Source: Bryobacterales bacterium (GTDB taxonomy: Bacteria > Acidobacteriota > Terriglobia > Bryobacterales > Bryobacteraceae). From it: a stretch of DNA of 64,000 nt. The stretch spans positions 31,634-95,633 of the forward strand of contig JADZBH010000058.1 in assembly GCA_020852175.1 (NCBI GenBank). The letters are read 5' to 3'. This document shows positions 37,801 through 48,371 of this stretch, in pieces. The notes beneath the pieces are model-generated. The model saw nothing but the letters and a program-made list of their open reading frames with translations, did not search any database and was not told the DNA's origin. Numbering within the stretch: position 1 is the stretch's first letter; every line of letters starts with the position of its first letter. Position numbers and translations under genes: made by a program.

Positions 37801-38063
37801 CAGCTTACGCTACCGCCCGAATCCGCTGCATCTAATCACGAGGGTGGTTGTGGAGGCTTCAGATCGCAAGGCCCTCTCGATCCTTGCGGGGTTGCACCAA
37901 GCCCTCAGGCGCACAGGGCGGCTCCGCGCGGGGTATCATTGGTGCGCCCTAAAATGCAAGACTCCGACGGTTGGTGCAATGGCGCCGGAATTCCGTTGAG
38001 CGGGAAGATTTGCCGGTCCGCCGGGGAGTTCAACTTTGACCGGCATAGTCCGGTGGAGAAGCA
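37801..38063. other. intergenic stretch with no supported gene
   Basis: 263 bases between the orphan nuclease-like gene and the membrane protein gene. Short open frames exist, but none has a ribosome binding site or protein-like composition. I see no repeats, tRNA fragment or transposase remnant. It may carry the two divergent promoters. Confidence 0.4.
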
Positions 38064-38798
38064 ATGCCAGCAGCTCAATTGTTTCATCGGGCGATACGGC
38101 GTCCCTGGCCCATCTTCGCGGCTGCCCTGGCTCTGGCGGTGATGGGTTTCTGGCCTAGCTTTTTCAAGAAGTTGCCGGACACGCCGCTGCCACATCACGT
38201 GCACGGGTGGTCAGCGACGGCGTGGATGCTCCTTCCCCTGCTCCAGTACGCACTCATCCGGAGCGGCCGGCGCAGCCTGCATCGCTATGTAGGCTATGCG
38301 TCTGTGGCGCTTGCTGCCATCGTGGCGGCAAGCGGAGTCTACGTGGTCCGGATGATGGCTTACAAGAACATGACAAGTTTCCGGCTGGCGAGCGTGAAGT
38401 TCGTCTGGCTCGACCTGACCGGGATCGTCTTTTTCTGTGTACTTGCCGGCGTCGCCATCGCGGCGGCACGCCAGCGTGACATCCGGTTGCACGTCACCGC
38501 TCTGGTCGCGAGCGCCTTCATCCCGCTGGAGGCGGCCCTCGAAAGACTGTTCGTGAACCTGCTGCCCTCGCTCGTGCCCGATTTCGACGCAGCGCTCTAT
38601 GCATCGCTGATTTTTCTGGAAGTCACCTGCGCCGCCCTCGTACTGTTGGAGTGGCGTTCCGGCCGCGTGCGCTGGCCGCTGCCCGCCCTGCTTGGCTACT
38701 ACCTCTCGATGCACGCAAGCTTGACGCCGCTTGCCACCAGCAGAGGCTTCCAGAGTTTCAGCGATTGGTTTGCCATGGCCGGACGTTCCGGCAACTAA
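38064..38798 (+). CDS. polytopic membrane protein with conserved-looking His residues
   Basis: A 244-residue protein with about seven hydrophobic helices. The first (IFAAALALAVMGFW) is followed by PLPHHVHGWSATAWM, and later by HRYVGYASVALAAIVAASG, HVTALVASAFI and HASLTPLA. Histidines at helix ends are reminiscent of DUF2306-like or cytochrome b561-type membrane proteins, but this is not established. GGAG precedes the ATG. It stands alone. Confidence 0.7.
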   Translation: MPAAQLFHRAIRRPWPIFAAALALAVMGFWPSFFKKLPDTPLPHHVHGWSATAWMLLPLLQYALIRSGRRSLHRYVGYASVALAAIVAASGVYVVRMMAYKNMTSFRLASVKFVWLDLTGIVFFCVLAGVAIAAARQRDIRLHVTALVASAFIPLEAALERLFVNLLPSLVPDFDAALYASLIFLEVTCAALVLLEWRSGRVRWPLPALLGYYLSMHASLTPLATSRGFQSFSDWFAMAGRSGN

Positions 38799-38865
38799 GC
38801 GCGAATCCCGCGGCGCCCTGCTGTGTTGGCGGCTGAACCGCCCTGGCATCGCAGCCCGTTCCTCT

Positions 38866-41800
38866 TCAAAACATATATTTCAAGGCGAATTGCACCACGC
38901 GCGCTCCGCCCGCGCTCAGGATGCGGCCGAAGTTCGCATTGTTCACCGCCGTGTTCGGAGTACCGAAATTGGGGTGATTGAACGCGCTGAAGAACTCCGA
39001 GCGGAATTGCAACCGGTGCGTTTCGTGGAACTCGAAGTTCTTGAAGGCCGAAAGGTTCCAGGTGGCCGCGCCGGGACCATACAAGATGCCGCGCCCGGCC
39101 GTGCCAGGCGTGCCTTCCGCCGCGCGTGCGAAGGCAGCCGTGTCGAAGTACTTCATCAGCCACTCATCGCGCGGACGGCCGCCCGCCAGAACCGGATTGC
39201 CCACCAGGTCGGCGCGGTCGTTGGCGTTGCCATCCAGGTTCGCATCGTTGCCCGAGGTGACCGTGAACGGGTTGCCGCTGTCAAAGCGCGTGATGCCGCT
39301 CAACTGCCAGCCGTTCACCACATACTTGCCCACCCAGCCGTACTGCTGCGTGCGAGGCAGGTCCCACAGGTAGCTCACCACGAACACGTGCGGCGCGTTG
39401 AAGCCCGCCGGACCGCGGTCCAGACGCCGGTTATTCGAATCGACGATCGCCACCGCGGTCGCGCTGAAAATATCGTCGGAGATCTCGTCCATCGACTTCG
39501 AGAAGGTGTAGCTGCCGTTGATCGTGAAGCCGCGCGCCATGCGTTGCCGGAAGGAAAGCTGCAACGAATCGTAGTGGGCGTTGGAGCCCGTGTTGGTGTG
39601 CGCGATTTGCGCGAACGTATTCGGCAGGTACGGTCTGCGGGCGTTCACGTTGCCCGCCGTGGAGCTGCCCGGCCTGTAAATGGGCGCGTTGGCGTCGCGC
39701 TGGAAGAACAGCTTCCGTGACGAGTTGCCCACATAGGCCGCCTGCACGGTCAGCGTCGAGGTCAACTGTTGCTCCACGGCCAGGCTGTAGTGCAGCACAT
39801 AGGGCGTGGCGGCATTCTCGTCGTAGTAGTTCGTAGTGATCGGCAGTGAAAACCTGGGATTGGCGCGGTCGAGCGTGTAGGGGAACGGACTGCCTCCCGG
39901 CACCTCCGACCACGGATTCACCAGGTTCGGCGTCCCAAACACGGTCACGTCCACCAGAAACGGCTGGCCTTGCAGGTTCGAGGCCACATTAGCGAAGGAA
40001 ATCGCGTAGAAGGCGCCGACGCCCGCGCGAATCGCCGTCTTGCCCTTGCCCGTTGGATCGTAGGCGATGCCGAAACGAGGGGCGAAGTTGTTCCAGTCCG
40101 TCTTGGCCATTCCGCGCGGGATGCCCTCGTCGCCGTAGAACAGTTGCCCCATCGGAGCCTTCGGGATGGCCGTCGATTGCCGGTTGAACCGGAACGTGGC
40201 CAGTTCATCCGTCGTGCTCACCAACGGCTTGTTCAGCTCATAACGCAAGCCCAGGTTCAGAGTCACCCGCGAGGAGATCCGCCAGTCGTCCTGCACGAAA
40301 CCATGCACGGCGGTGGAGCGGAAGATGCGCGCCAATCCGTTGTTCTGCCGGAAACTCGCGGCCCGGCCCAGCAGATAGTCGGCCAGCGTGTTCCTGGTGA
40401 AGTTTCCGGTGAAGCGCACCTGTCCGGCGCCCAGCCAGTTGCCCACCTCGTCGAACTTGCCGTACAGCATCCAAACACCCGCTTTCAGCGTGTGCTTGCC
40501 GCGCGTCGCCGTCAGTGTGTCCGACGCGCTGAAGGTCTGCTGCAACTGTCCGTTGCCGCCAAAGGTGCCCATCTGCCAGCGGCCGTTCACGAATATCTGC
40601 GGCGGCCGCGCCGGTTGCGCTCCCAGCGTCACCTTGCTGCCATAGTCGCTCCAGCTATGCGTGAACTCGTCGATGATCGGCGTGTCGCGCCTGCTCCAGG
40701 TGAACTGTGCCTGGTTCAAAGTCGTCGGGCTGACAATCCAGTCGTGGCTCATCACGATATTGCGCTGGCGGTACTGGGTGGTGTTGTTGGCGTAGTCGGG
40801 AACCTGCGTGGCTGATGGAAAGGGCTGATAGCTGTTGCCGTTGATCCAGAAAAGGCTGCCGTACACCTTCTGGTTCGAGTTCAGCATATGGTCCACCTTG
40901 ATCAGGTACTGATTTTCATTGTCCCGGCTCGATCCGGTCGACTGAAGCCGGTTGTCCGCCGTGTTCGGCAGGGGAACAAAGCGGTCCATGATCGTCTTGG
41001 CCACCGGATCGAACCGGCTCACCGGAATCAGGGCGTTGGGAAACGGCTGGTTATTCGAGGGATCCACGGGCCGCTGCGCCGTCACCGCCGCGGAAAAGTC
41101 GCCCGCCCGCTCGGGGCCCGTCGGTGTCGCCACGTTGTTGATGAACGCCAGGCTGCGAATCTTCAAGCCCTGGAACGAGCCGAAAAAGAAGGTCTTGTTC
41201 TTGATCACCGGACCGCCCAGCGAAAAGCCGTACTGGTTCTGGCGCAGCGTGGGCACGCTCGGCTGGAAGAAGGGCCGCGCATTCAGCTTGTCGTTGCGCA
41301 GAAACTCGAAGACGCTGCCGTGAAACGCGTTGCCGCCCGACTTCAACACCACGTTGAACACCGCGCCCGGCGAACGGCCGAATTCGGCGTTGAAGTTGCT
41401 CGTGATCAGCCGGAACTCCTGCACGGCATCCGGGTTCGGCGACGTGTTGCCGCTGTTTCTCCAAAGATCGTTGTTGAAAGCTCCGTCCAACATGAAGGTG
41501 CTTTGCCGGGTACGGCTGCCGTTCACGTTCAGGAACGCGCCGCCGGAGTTGGAGACGGTGTTGAAATTCGTGTTCGAGACGCCCGGCAGCGTAATCGCCA
41601 GGTCATAGACGTTGCGGCCATTCAAGGGCAGATCGTTCACACGGTTGGTGTCCACCACCGCGCCCAACTGCGTCTGATAGGTGTCCACCTGCGCCGCGTC
41701 GGCCGTCACCTCGACGGACTCCACCACGGCGCCCACGGTCAGCCGCGCGTCGATGCGGATGTTCTGGTTCACCTCCAGACCGATCCCGGTGGCTACGAAC

Positions 41801-42069
41801 GACTTGAATCCATCGTGCCGGATCTCCACACGGTATTGGCCCACGGGAAGGGCCGTGAGGATGTAGTTGCCGGCCTCATCGGTCGATGCACGCCTGGTTT
41901 CCCCGGTCAGCGTATTGTTCACAGACACGGCCGCGGCCGGAACGGCGGCGCCGGATTCGTCCTGCACCGAACCGAGAATCGTGCCGGTCACTTGTGCATG
42001 GATCGGAACGCAAAGGAATCCAACAAGGGATGTGATCGTAAGCAAACGCGCGCGCATGGATGATGTCAT
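38866..42069 (-). CDS. Oar-like TonB-dependent receptor
   Basis: A 1067-residue outer membrane receptor. Signal peptide LTITSLVGFLCVPIHAQ, then a carboxypeptidase-regulatory-like beta-sandwich (GTILGSVQDESGAAVPAAAVSV) to about residue 110, a plug domain (NGRNVYDLAITLPGVSN), and a 22-strand barrel ending in VQFALKYMF with terminal Phe. AGGAGG lies seven bases before the ATG. Such receptors occur in many copies in Acidobacteria and are thought to import large substrates, often glycans; the ligand is unknown. A LacI-type operator-like site lies upstream. Confidence 0.92.
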   Translation of the reverse strand: MTSSMRARLLTITSLVGFLCVPIHAQVTGTILGSVQDESGAAVPAAAVSVNNTLTGETRRASTDEAGNYILTALPVGQYRVEIRHDGFKSFVATGIGLEVNQNIRIDARLTVGAVVESVEVTADAAQVDTYQTQLGAVVDTNRVNDLPLNGRNVYDLAITLPGVSNTNFNTVSNSGGAFLNVNGSRTRQSTFMLDGAFNNDLWRNSGNTSPNPDAVQEFRLITSNFNAEFGRSPGAVFNVVLKSGGNAFHGSVFEFLRNDKLNARPFFQPSVPTLRQNQYGFSLGGPVIKNKTFFFGSFQGLKIRSLAFINNVATPTGPERAGDFSAAVTAQRPVDPSNNQPFPNALIPVSRFDPVAKTIMDRFVPLPNTADNRLQSTGSSRDNENQYLIKVDHMLNSNQKVYGSLFWINGNSYQPFPSATQVPDYANNTTQYRQRNIVMSHDWIVSPTTLNQAQFTWSRRDTPIIDEFTHSWSDYGSKVTLGAQPARPPQIFVNGRWQMGTFGGNGQLQQTFSASDTLTATRGKHTLKAGVWMLYGKFDEVGNWLGAGQVRFTGNFTRNTLADYLLGRAASFRQNNGLARIFRSTAVHGFVQDDWRISSRVTLNLGLRYELNKPLVSTTDELATFRFNRQSTAIPKAPMGQLFYGDEGIPRGMAKTDWNNFAPRFGIAYDPTGKGKTAIRAGVGAFYAISFANVASNLQGQPFLVDVTVFGTPNLVNPWSEVPGGSPFPYTLDRANPRFSLPITTNYYDENAATPYVLHYSLAVEQQLTSTLTVQAAYVGNSSRKLFFQRDANAPIYRPGSSTAGNVNARRPYLPNTFAQIAHTNTGSNAHYDSLQLSFRQRMARGFTINGSYTFSKSMDEISDDIFSATAVAIVDSNNRRLDRGPAGFNAPHVFVVSYLWDLPRTQQYGWVGKYVVNGWQLSGITRFDSGNPFTVTSGNDANLDGNANDRADLVGNPVLAGGRPRDEWLMKYFDTAAFARAAEGTPGTAGRGILYGPGAATWNLSAFKNFEFHETHRLQFRSEFFSAFNHPNFGTPNTAVNNANFGRILSAGGARVVQFALKYMF

Positions 42070-42114
42070 CCTGGACCTCCTGACAATGGTGAGCGATTAC
42101 ACCCATCTTGCTCC

Positions 42115-42128
42115 CGTAAACGCTTAAA
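42115..42128. promoter_or_regulatory. candidate LacI-family operator-like site
   Basis: CGTAAACGCTTAAA matches the cre/LacI-family consensus TGWAANCGNTNWCA at 10 of 12 defined positions. It lies 46 bases upstream of the TonB receptor start on the opposite strand, next to a weak -10 (TGTAAT at 42101-42096, minus strand). A single site found by eye is weak evidence. Confidence 0.3.
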
Positions 42129-42221
42129 TGCAAGTTTTCCCAGCCCCTTCACATGCCCCGGGCCTCCCCTACTCGCAGTGGAGATCTCCGCCCGGCGCGA
42201 AATGTTACTAGAATCGGCACT

Positions 42222-44390
42222 ATGAAAAACGGTCCTTCCATCACCCGGCGCACCTGGATGAGCCTGCTGTCCGCCCCCGCGCTTTCCGCCGCGATCTCCT
42301 GGCCGGAGAGCTTCCGGCAGCGCACGGCACGGTATCTGGAGACCCACCGGCGTCCCGAAGGCGGCTATGGTTGGGCCAGCGATGTCGTGGCCCACATCTC
42401 GCCCACCTTCGGCGTGACCGGTTCCTATCATCTGTTGGGCCTCGACGTGCCAGACGCGGACCGTGCCGCCGCCTTCGCGCGCGACATCTACCCGGTTCCC
42501 GAACCGCGCCGCAAGGAGCGCCCATTGTGGCGCCTGGATTTCGAACAGGTGCAGACGCTGCTCTGGCTGGGCCGCCCGATTGACAGCTTTCGTCCGCTGG
42601 CTTCCACCTGGACGCGCCCGGCCGAGTTCACCACGCGCTACGAGCTTGGGGGCAACCCTGTGTTCCAGCACCAGGCCATGGCCGTGCGGGTGCGCCATCT
42701 GCTCGGTCTTTCCCCGGCGGCAAGCGATGGCCCGTGGCGCGAGTATTTCCAGGAGCGCCGCCGCGGGAATGGTACCTTCAACACTACCCCCGCCGCCGAT
42801 GGCAGCGACGGCCACGTCATGAACACTTTGTGGGGACTGCTGGCCGCCGAATGCCTCGGCCTGACCCTGCCCGCTGCGCCCCAACTGGCCGGATGGGTGA
42901 GCGCCTGCCAGCTTCCCAGCGGCGGTTTCACCTACGCTCCCGGCGCTTCCATCGGCGGCGTGGACGACATCGCCTATACCTGGTGCGCCCTTCAGATTCT
43001 CGAAAAGCTGGGGGCCAAACCGTCGCAGGCCGCCGCGTGCGCCGCCTGGATCGAGTCCCTCTCCACCGCCGAAGGCGGCTTTCAGGATCGTCCGGGCGGC
43101 GAGCCTAACCCGCTGGCCACGCTTTATGCGCTCGACTCCCTGCGCCTTCTGAACCACGCGCCCCGGAGCAACGCGCGCCCGGCCGCCCGGGCGAAACGGC
43201 ATGCCATTCCTTCCGGCTTCGACGTGTTCTCCATCCAGGTGGAGGCTCCCGGCGCCGGTTCTCCGCGCGAAGCCGTCCTGCTGGCGCAAACCCTGGGCAT
43301 CCATCTGTGGACGGCGAAGAACTCCGCGCCCGGCTGGATCGAAGAGGCTCAGCGGCTGGCCGGCGAAGCGCGCGTCCCGGTGCGGTTTGCCATCGGCAAC
43401 GAGGAGTATGGAACCTACTTCGGCGTTCCCGGCCTGGGCTGCTACTCCCATCTGGTGGATTTCGTCGCTCCCTACGACGCCGCCGCGGCGAAGGCTGCCT
43501 CAGCCCCTCGGCGCACCGACGGCCGGCCGGACTTCATCACCCCGCCGGGGGCCATGGAAAAGATGAACTTCGCCTACACCTGGGATCAATTCCGCGACCG
43601 GCGCATCGCCCAATTGCGCAAGGCGCAGGGCCGCATGGTGTGGCAGTTTCTGGAGAATGAGGAACTCACGCGCGTCCTGCTGGACGATGGCGTGGCCAAC
43701 GGTTCCTACTCGGCCATCGCTTCCTTTCACTTTGGGAACGAAAACTTTCTGCACTCCCAGCCCTACCTCCATCGCTGGTATGGCCGCCTGCCGTTTGTCG
43801 GCCTGCAGGACGCGCACGGGCAGGAAAGCTGGTGGTGGGGCAATCAACTCGCCGGGTTCACCACATTATTCGCCGGCCGCGACGGCTCCTGGGAGTCGTG
43901 GCTGGAGGCGCTGGATCGCAACCTGGTGATGAGCGTGCGGCACGATGCCATCACCGGCTGGAAGACGCACTATGCGGGGGGCTCGCCCGAACTGCGCGCA
44001 TTCGTGCAGCGCCGTGAGGCGCGCTGGCGCTGGTGGGACGAGAGCGGCGCGCAGTCCCGCCGGCCAGCCGCTGCGCTGGTGCTGCTGCGCCCGGGCATGC
44101 GTTTTGAAGCAGGCGTCCCCGCCGAAGGCGCCGCGCTGCGGCTGCGTCTGTGGCAGGAAAACACGGGCCAGGCGCTGCCGCGCGAGCCGCGCGCGGAACT
44201 GGTCCGGCTGAGTATCGACGGCCACGCCGTCGAGCCGAAGCTCGTGGAAACCAGGAACGACCGCTATTTCCTGTGCCCCGCCGCCGACACGCCCGGCGCT
44301 CACCGCGCCGAGGCCGGGATTCGCCTGCTGGCTTCCGGCAGGATCACCACCGTGACTACGACCTGGAGCGGCGGCCGCGCCACGCCGTAA
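42222..44390 (+). CDS. Tat-exported protein: terpene-cyclase-like repeats plus PHP-like domain
   Basis: About 722 residues. The twin-arginine signal (SITRRTWMSLLSAPALSAA) fixes the start at 42222. Residues 35-315 contain prenyltransferase/squalene-oxidase-type repeats (EGGYGWASDVVAHISPTFGV, SGGFTYAPGASIGGVDDIAY, EGGFQDRPGGEPNPLATLYA) of an alpha/alpha toroid. Residues from about 330 onward look like a PHP-type metal hydrolase (FAIGNEEYGTYFG, PFVGLQDAHGQESWWWGN), followed by a beta tail. The repeat family usually handles prenyl or glycan substrates, but no cyclase DxDD motif is apparent. The function is unknown. Confidence 0.7.
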   Translation: MKNGPSITRRTWMSLLSAPALSAAISWPESFRQRTARYLETHRRPEGGYGWASDVVAHISPTFGVTGSYHLLGLDVPDADRAAAFARDIYPVPEPRRKERPLWRLDFEQVQTLLWLGRPIDSFRPLASTWTRPAEFTTRYELGGNPVFQHQAMAVRVRHLLGLSPAASDGPWREYFQERRRGNGTFNTTPAADGSDGHVMNTLWGLLAAECLGLTLPAAPQLAGWVSACQLPSGGFTYAPGASIGGVDDIAYTWCALQILEKLGAKPSQAAACAAWIESLSTAEGGFQDRPGGEPNPLATLYALDSLRLLNHAPRSNARPAARAKRHAIPSGFDVFSIQVEAPGAGSPREAVLLAQTLGIHLWTAKNSAPGWIEEAQRLAGEARVPVRFAIGNEEYGTYFGVPGLGCYSHLVDFVAPYDAAAAKAASAPRRTDGRPDFITPPGAMEKMNFAYTWDQFRDRRIAQLRKAQGRMVWQFLENEELTRVLLDDGVANGSYSAIASFHFGNENFLHSQPYLHRWYGRLPFVGLQDAHGQESWWWGNQLAGFTTLFAGRDGSWESWLEALDRNLVMSVRHDAITGWKTHYAGGSPELRAFVQRREARWRWWDESGAQSRRPAAALVLLRPGMRFEAGVPAEGAALRLRLWQENTGQALPREPRAELVRLSIDGHAVEPKLVETRNDRYFLCPAADTPGAHRAEAGIRLLASGRITTVTTTWSGGRATP

Positions 44391-44400
44391 GAGCCGCTGA

Positions 44401-45624
44401 CTACGCCTTCTTGAGCCGCTGCCCGGTGCGATCCCAGGCCAGGTAGGCGCTCTTGCGGTAGCTCTGGTTGCCGATGTTCGCCGCCACCACGCCGTAATAG
44501 CCCAGGTCGCAGTCGCACTTCAGCGCTTCACCCTTGCGAATGGCGTTGTGCAGGTTCCGGTGGTGCAGGTCCAACGCCTCGGCGCCCGTCTTTTTGTGCT
44601 CATACGGCTTGGCTTCGTCTTCCCACAATTTTTGCGGTGTAATCGTGAAGCCCGTCCGGGTAAACGTGAGAGTCGCCTTGTTTCCGCGCAACATGTGCTC
44701 CACCGGCGTGTCGTTGGCCATGGACGACACCAGTTGCACGGTCAGGCCTTCGGGGTATTCCAGCAGGAAGTTCAGCGTGTCGGGCACCTCGGCCACCGAT
44801 TTCGCGAACATATACTTGCCGCCCATGCCCACGCCCTTGTCGGGGAAGGTCAGGCCGAGCGCCTTGATGATCCGCGTCACGCGGTGAATGAACAGGTCCG
44901 TCGCGATGCCGCCCGAATAGTCCCAGAACAGCCGCCACCGGAAGAAACGCTCCGGCTGGAACGGCCGCTTCTTCGCCGGACCCAGCCATGCGTTCCAATC
45001 CAGGTTTACGCCCGGCTTGCAGTCGGCGTCGATCGGATAGGCCCAGAACTCGTCGCCCTTATGGTTGCGCGAATAGTCGATCTGGGCCAGCACCACCTTG
45101 CCGAGCGCTCCCTCCTTCACGAACCGGTTCGCCGTTTCGTAGGAGTCGTCCGACATCCCCTGTACGCCCACCTGCATCTTCACGCCCGTGGATTTGATTT
45201 TGGCCACTACCTTCTTGGCCTGCTCGATATTCCATGTCATCGGCTTTTCGCAGTAGATGTGCTTGCCGGCGCTGGCGGCGTCCAGTGTCATCTGCGCGTG
45301 CCAGTGCTCCGGCGTCGCGATCAGGACATAGTCGATGTCCTTGTTTTCCAGCAGCCGCAGGTACTCCTTATACTTCTGTCCGCCCGTCAACACGGAGGCC
45401 GCGTCCAACCGCTTGTCGTAAACGTCGCACACAGCCACGATCCGGCAGTTGTCCGTCTCCTTCATGCCGTTCAGCGCGCGCATGTGACCGCCCGCCATGC
45501 CTCCGCAGCCGATCACGCCAATCTGCAAACGGTCGTTGGCGCCCACGATGCGCGCCGCCGAAGCGGCGGTCAACGGCAATGTGGAGGAGGCGGCCAGGAA
45601 GCCGCGGCGGGTGAGGTCGGTCAT
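44401..45624 (-). CDS. Tat-exported Gfo/Idh/MocA-family oxidoreductase
   Basis: A 407-residue NAD(P)-dependent oxidoreductase with a twin-arginine signal ([19 protein letters not shown]). Rossmann motif [17 protein letters not shown], dinucleotide-proximal [12 protein letters not shown], and the family EKPMTW motif with its Lys are visible. Substrate is likely a sugar or cyclitol by family. It is convergent with the preceding gene and divergent from the CoA-binding protein gene. Tat-exported members are abundant in Acidobacteria and Planctomycetes. Confidence 0.92.
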   Translation of the reverse strand: MTDLTRRGFLAASSTLPLTAASAARIVGANDRLQIGVIGCGGMAGGHMRALNGMKETDNCRIVAVCDVYDKRLDAASVLTGGQKYKEYLRLLENKDIDYVLIATPEHWHAQMTLDAASAGKHIYCEKPMTWNIEQAKKVVAKIKSTGVKMQVGVQGMSDDSYETANRFVKEGALGKVVLAQIDYSRNHKGDEFWAYPIDADCKPGVNLDWNAWLGPAKKRPFQPERFFRWRLFWDYSGGIATDLFIHRVTRIIKALGLTFPDKGVGMGGKYMFAKSVAEVPDTLNFLLEYPEGLTVQLVSSMANDTPVEHMLRGNKATLTFTRTGFTITPQKLWEDEAKPYEHKKTGAEALDLHHRNLHNAIRKGEALKCDCDLGYYGVVAANIGNQSYRKSAYLAWDRTGQRLKKA

Positions 45625-45715
45625 GCGGGCATTGTACCGCGCGGGGCCGGGGCCGCCGCGCGGCGCTTCCCTTGCACCTCGCGCGGCGTTACCGTGAAGT
45701 TAACAGGAGGTCCCC

Positions 45716-46179
45716 ATGACCGTGTCCAAAGCGGACATCGACCGCTTTCTTTCCCTTCCTCACATCGCCCTCATCGGCGTCTCCCGCAAGGAGGGCCAAT
45801 ATTCCCGCACCGTATTTCAGGAACTGCGCAAGGCCGTGGCCTCGCTCACTCCAGTGAACCCCTCGGCCCGCGAAATCGACGGCTTCTCCTGCGTTGCCTC
45901 CGTCGCCGACGTGCACCCCTCGCCCGAAGGCGCCATCCTGCTGATCCATGCCGGCGCCGTGCTGCAAACGGTCCGCGACTGTATCCGTTCCGGTGTCCGC
46001 ATGATCTGGCTTCGCCAGCCGGAATCCACCAGCGAGGCTCACCGCCAGGCCGCCATGGAATGCCGTCAGGCCGGGGTTGCCCTCATCGCCGGCGAATGCC
46101 CGCTCATGTTCCTGAAGGGTGGCCACTGGATTCACCGCCTGCACGGCGGACTACGTCAACTAACAGGCACGTATCCGGC

Positions 46180-46183
<4 letters not shown>
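45716..46183 (+). CDS. CoA-binding domain protein
   Basis: A 155-residue single-domain Rossmann protein of the CoA-binding/YccU family: IALIGVSRKEGQYSRTVFQEL for nucleotide binding, then PVNPSAREIDGFSCVASVAD and IWLRQPESTSEAHRQAAMECRQAG. AGGAGG precedes the ATG. Its stop and that of the opposite gene share the four bases CTAG (46180-46183). Role unknown. Confidence 0.87.
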
Positions 46184-47012
<829 letters not shown>

Positions 47013-47016
<4 letters not shown>

Positions 47017-48278
47017 GCCGTGATCCTATCACTGCCTGCCCCGGGCGCAAGCCCCTGCCCGGACTCCCTCGCGAACCGCCGGACATACAGGGTACACACC
47101 ACCGCCAGGATGACGAAGGCCGCTTGTACCGCGTGCGTCGCCACGCGCGGCCCGGGCAGATAGCTTTTCAGCAGGGAATCGGCCACGGCCGTCCACATGA
47201 TGAACAGCAACAGAGCAACGGGGCAGCGCTCCCGGTGCACGAACCACGCCACAGCCAGCGTCGCCACGGCGATCAGGCCCACGGCCAGCCAGTAGTCCGT
47301 CCACGGACGGCCTTCATACAGGTCGATGAAAAACGCGCAGCAGGTTACCGTCAGGCCCACCTCGCGCGCCACGTTGGCCGAGCGCGTCGCCAGCAGCAAC
47401 AGCAGCGCGCCCGCCACCGTGAAGGAGAAGCGCAGATGGATCCGCTCGAAGTAGGGAATCAGGAACAGGATGATGGTTACAGCCAGAGCCGCCGCCGTCA
47501 GCGAGGGAAGCAGGCCCGTCTCTTTCTCCTTCACCACGTTCCGCTCCGTCACCGGTTCCACGCCCCACGCCGCCCAGGCATACGAGGCGCCCAGCAATGC
47601 ACCGAAGGTGAACTCCATCACTTTCCACCAGTCCGTGAACGCCGGGCCTGTGGCCGCGTGTCCCCAAACCTGGAAGCTCGCCCCCAAGGGGAAGCCGACG
47701 GCGCCGCCCACCAGCCCGCACAACGCGAACCGGCGCACATGCGCTCCATGCAGCGCCACGAGGGCCAGCGTGCCCAACGTCAACCCCGCCCAGATCTCTG
47801 GACGCGGCTTGTCCAAAGGGTTGGAAAAGTAGATTAGCTTCGGATCGTTGATGAACTTCCACCCCAGCCAGGTCACACCCAGCAACACCGCCAGCGTCCC
47901 CACGAGTTTTCTTCCCGAAGGCGGCGCCAGGGCGAGCCCCATGATTGCTCCGCCCAACATGCCCCACACGCCACCCTTGATGGTGAAACCCAGAATGGCC
48001 CAGTGAAAGGTCTCAGGGTGGAACGAAAGCCCCACGGTCTGGCCGTACGTCATGTCGCCGCCAAACCCGATGCCCACCGCCGCGAAGGCCATCAACCGGG
48101 CCGTGCTCGCCGTGTCCAGCCGCAGCAGCAGCGCCAACACCAGTCCGATCATCGAACCTGGAATCATCGCCCCCAGCGGTCCTCCGCCGATATATCCGCG
48201 CAACCCCCATCCCAAAGACATGGTGGCGGCGGCGAACAGAATCCAGTGAAGAGGCGGCAATGAGGCGAGCGGTTTCAT
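47013..48278 (-). CDS. polytopic membrane protein of unknown function
   Basis: A 421-residue protein with about ten or more transmembrane helices rich in Gly (LGWGLRGYIGGGPLGAMIPGSM, FAAVGIGFGGDMTYGQTVGL, GGVWGMLGGAIMGLALAPP). No transporter signature is recognised. It is coupled by ATGA to the Hyi-like gene, so it may act on the same sugar or its product. Similar genes occur near Tat-exported sugar enzymes in this phylum, to my recollection. Confidence 0.7.
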
Positions 48279-48371
48279 GGGAGGCGACCGACCATTATCG
48301 CTCAGCGTCCGTGCGAACGTGAGCCCGATGGGAACCGCTCCGGAGAGAACCGGGGAGGTTAGTACGCCGGG

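Noticed and set aside
36822..38063. Integrated element at tRNA-Phe with a duplicated tRNA end
   Set aside because: No repeat of the tRNA 3' end and no integrase are seen in the interval.
37774..38142. 122-codon frame between the nuclease-like gene and the membrane protein gene
   Set aside because: No ribosome binding site, composition unlike protein, and it overlaps a well-supported start.
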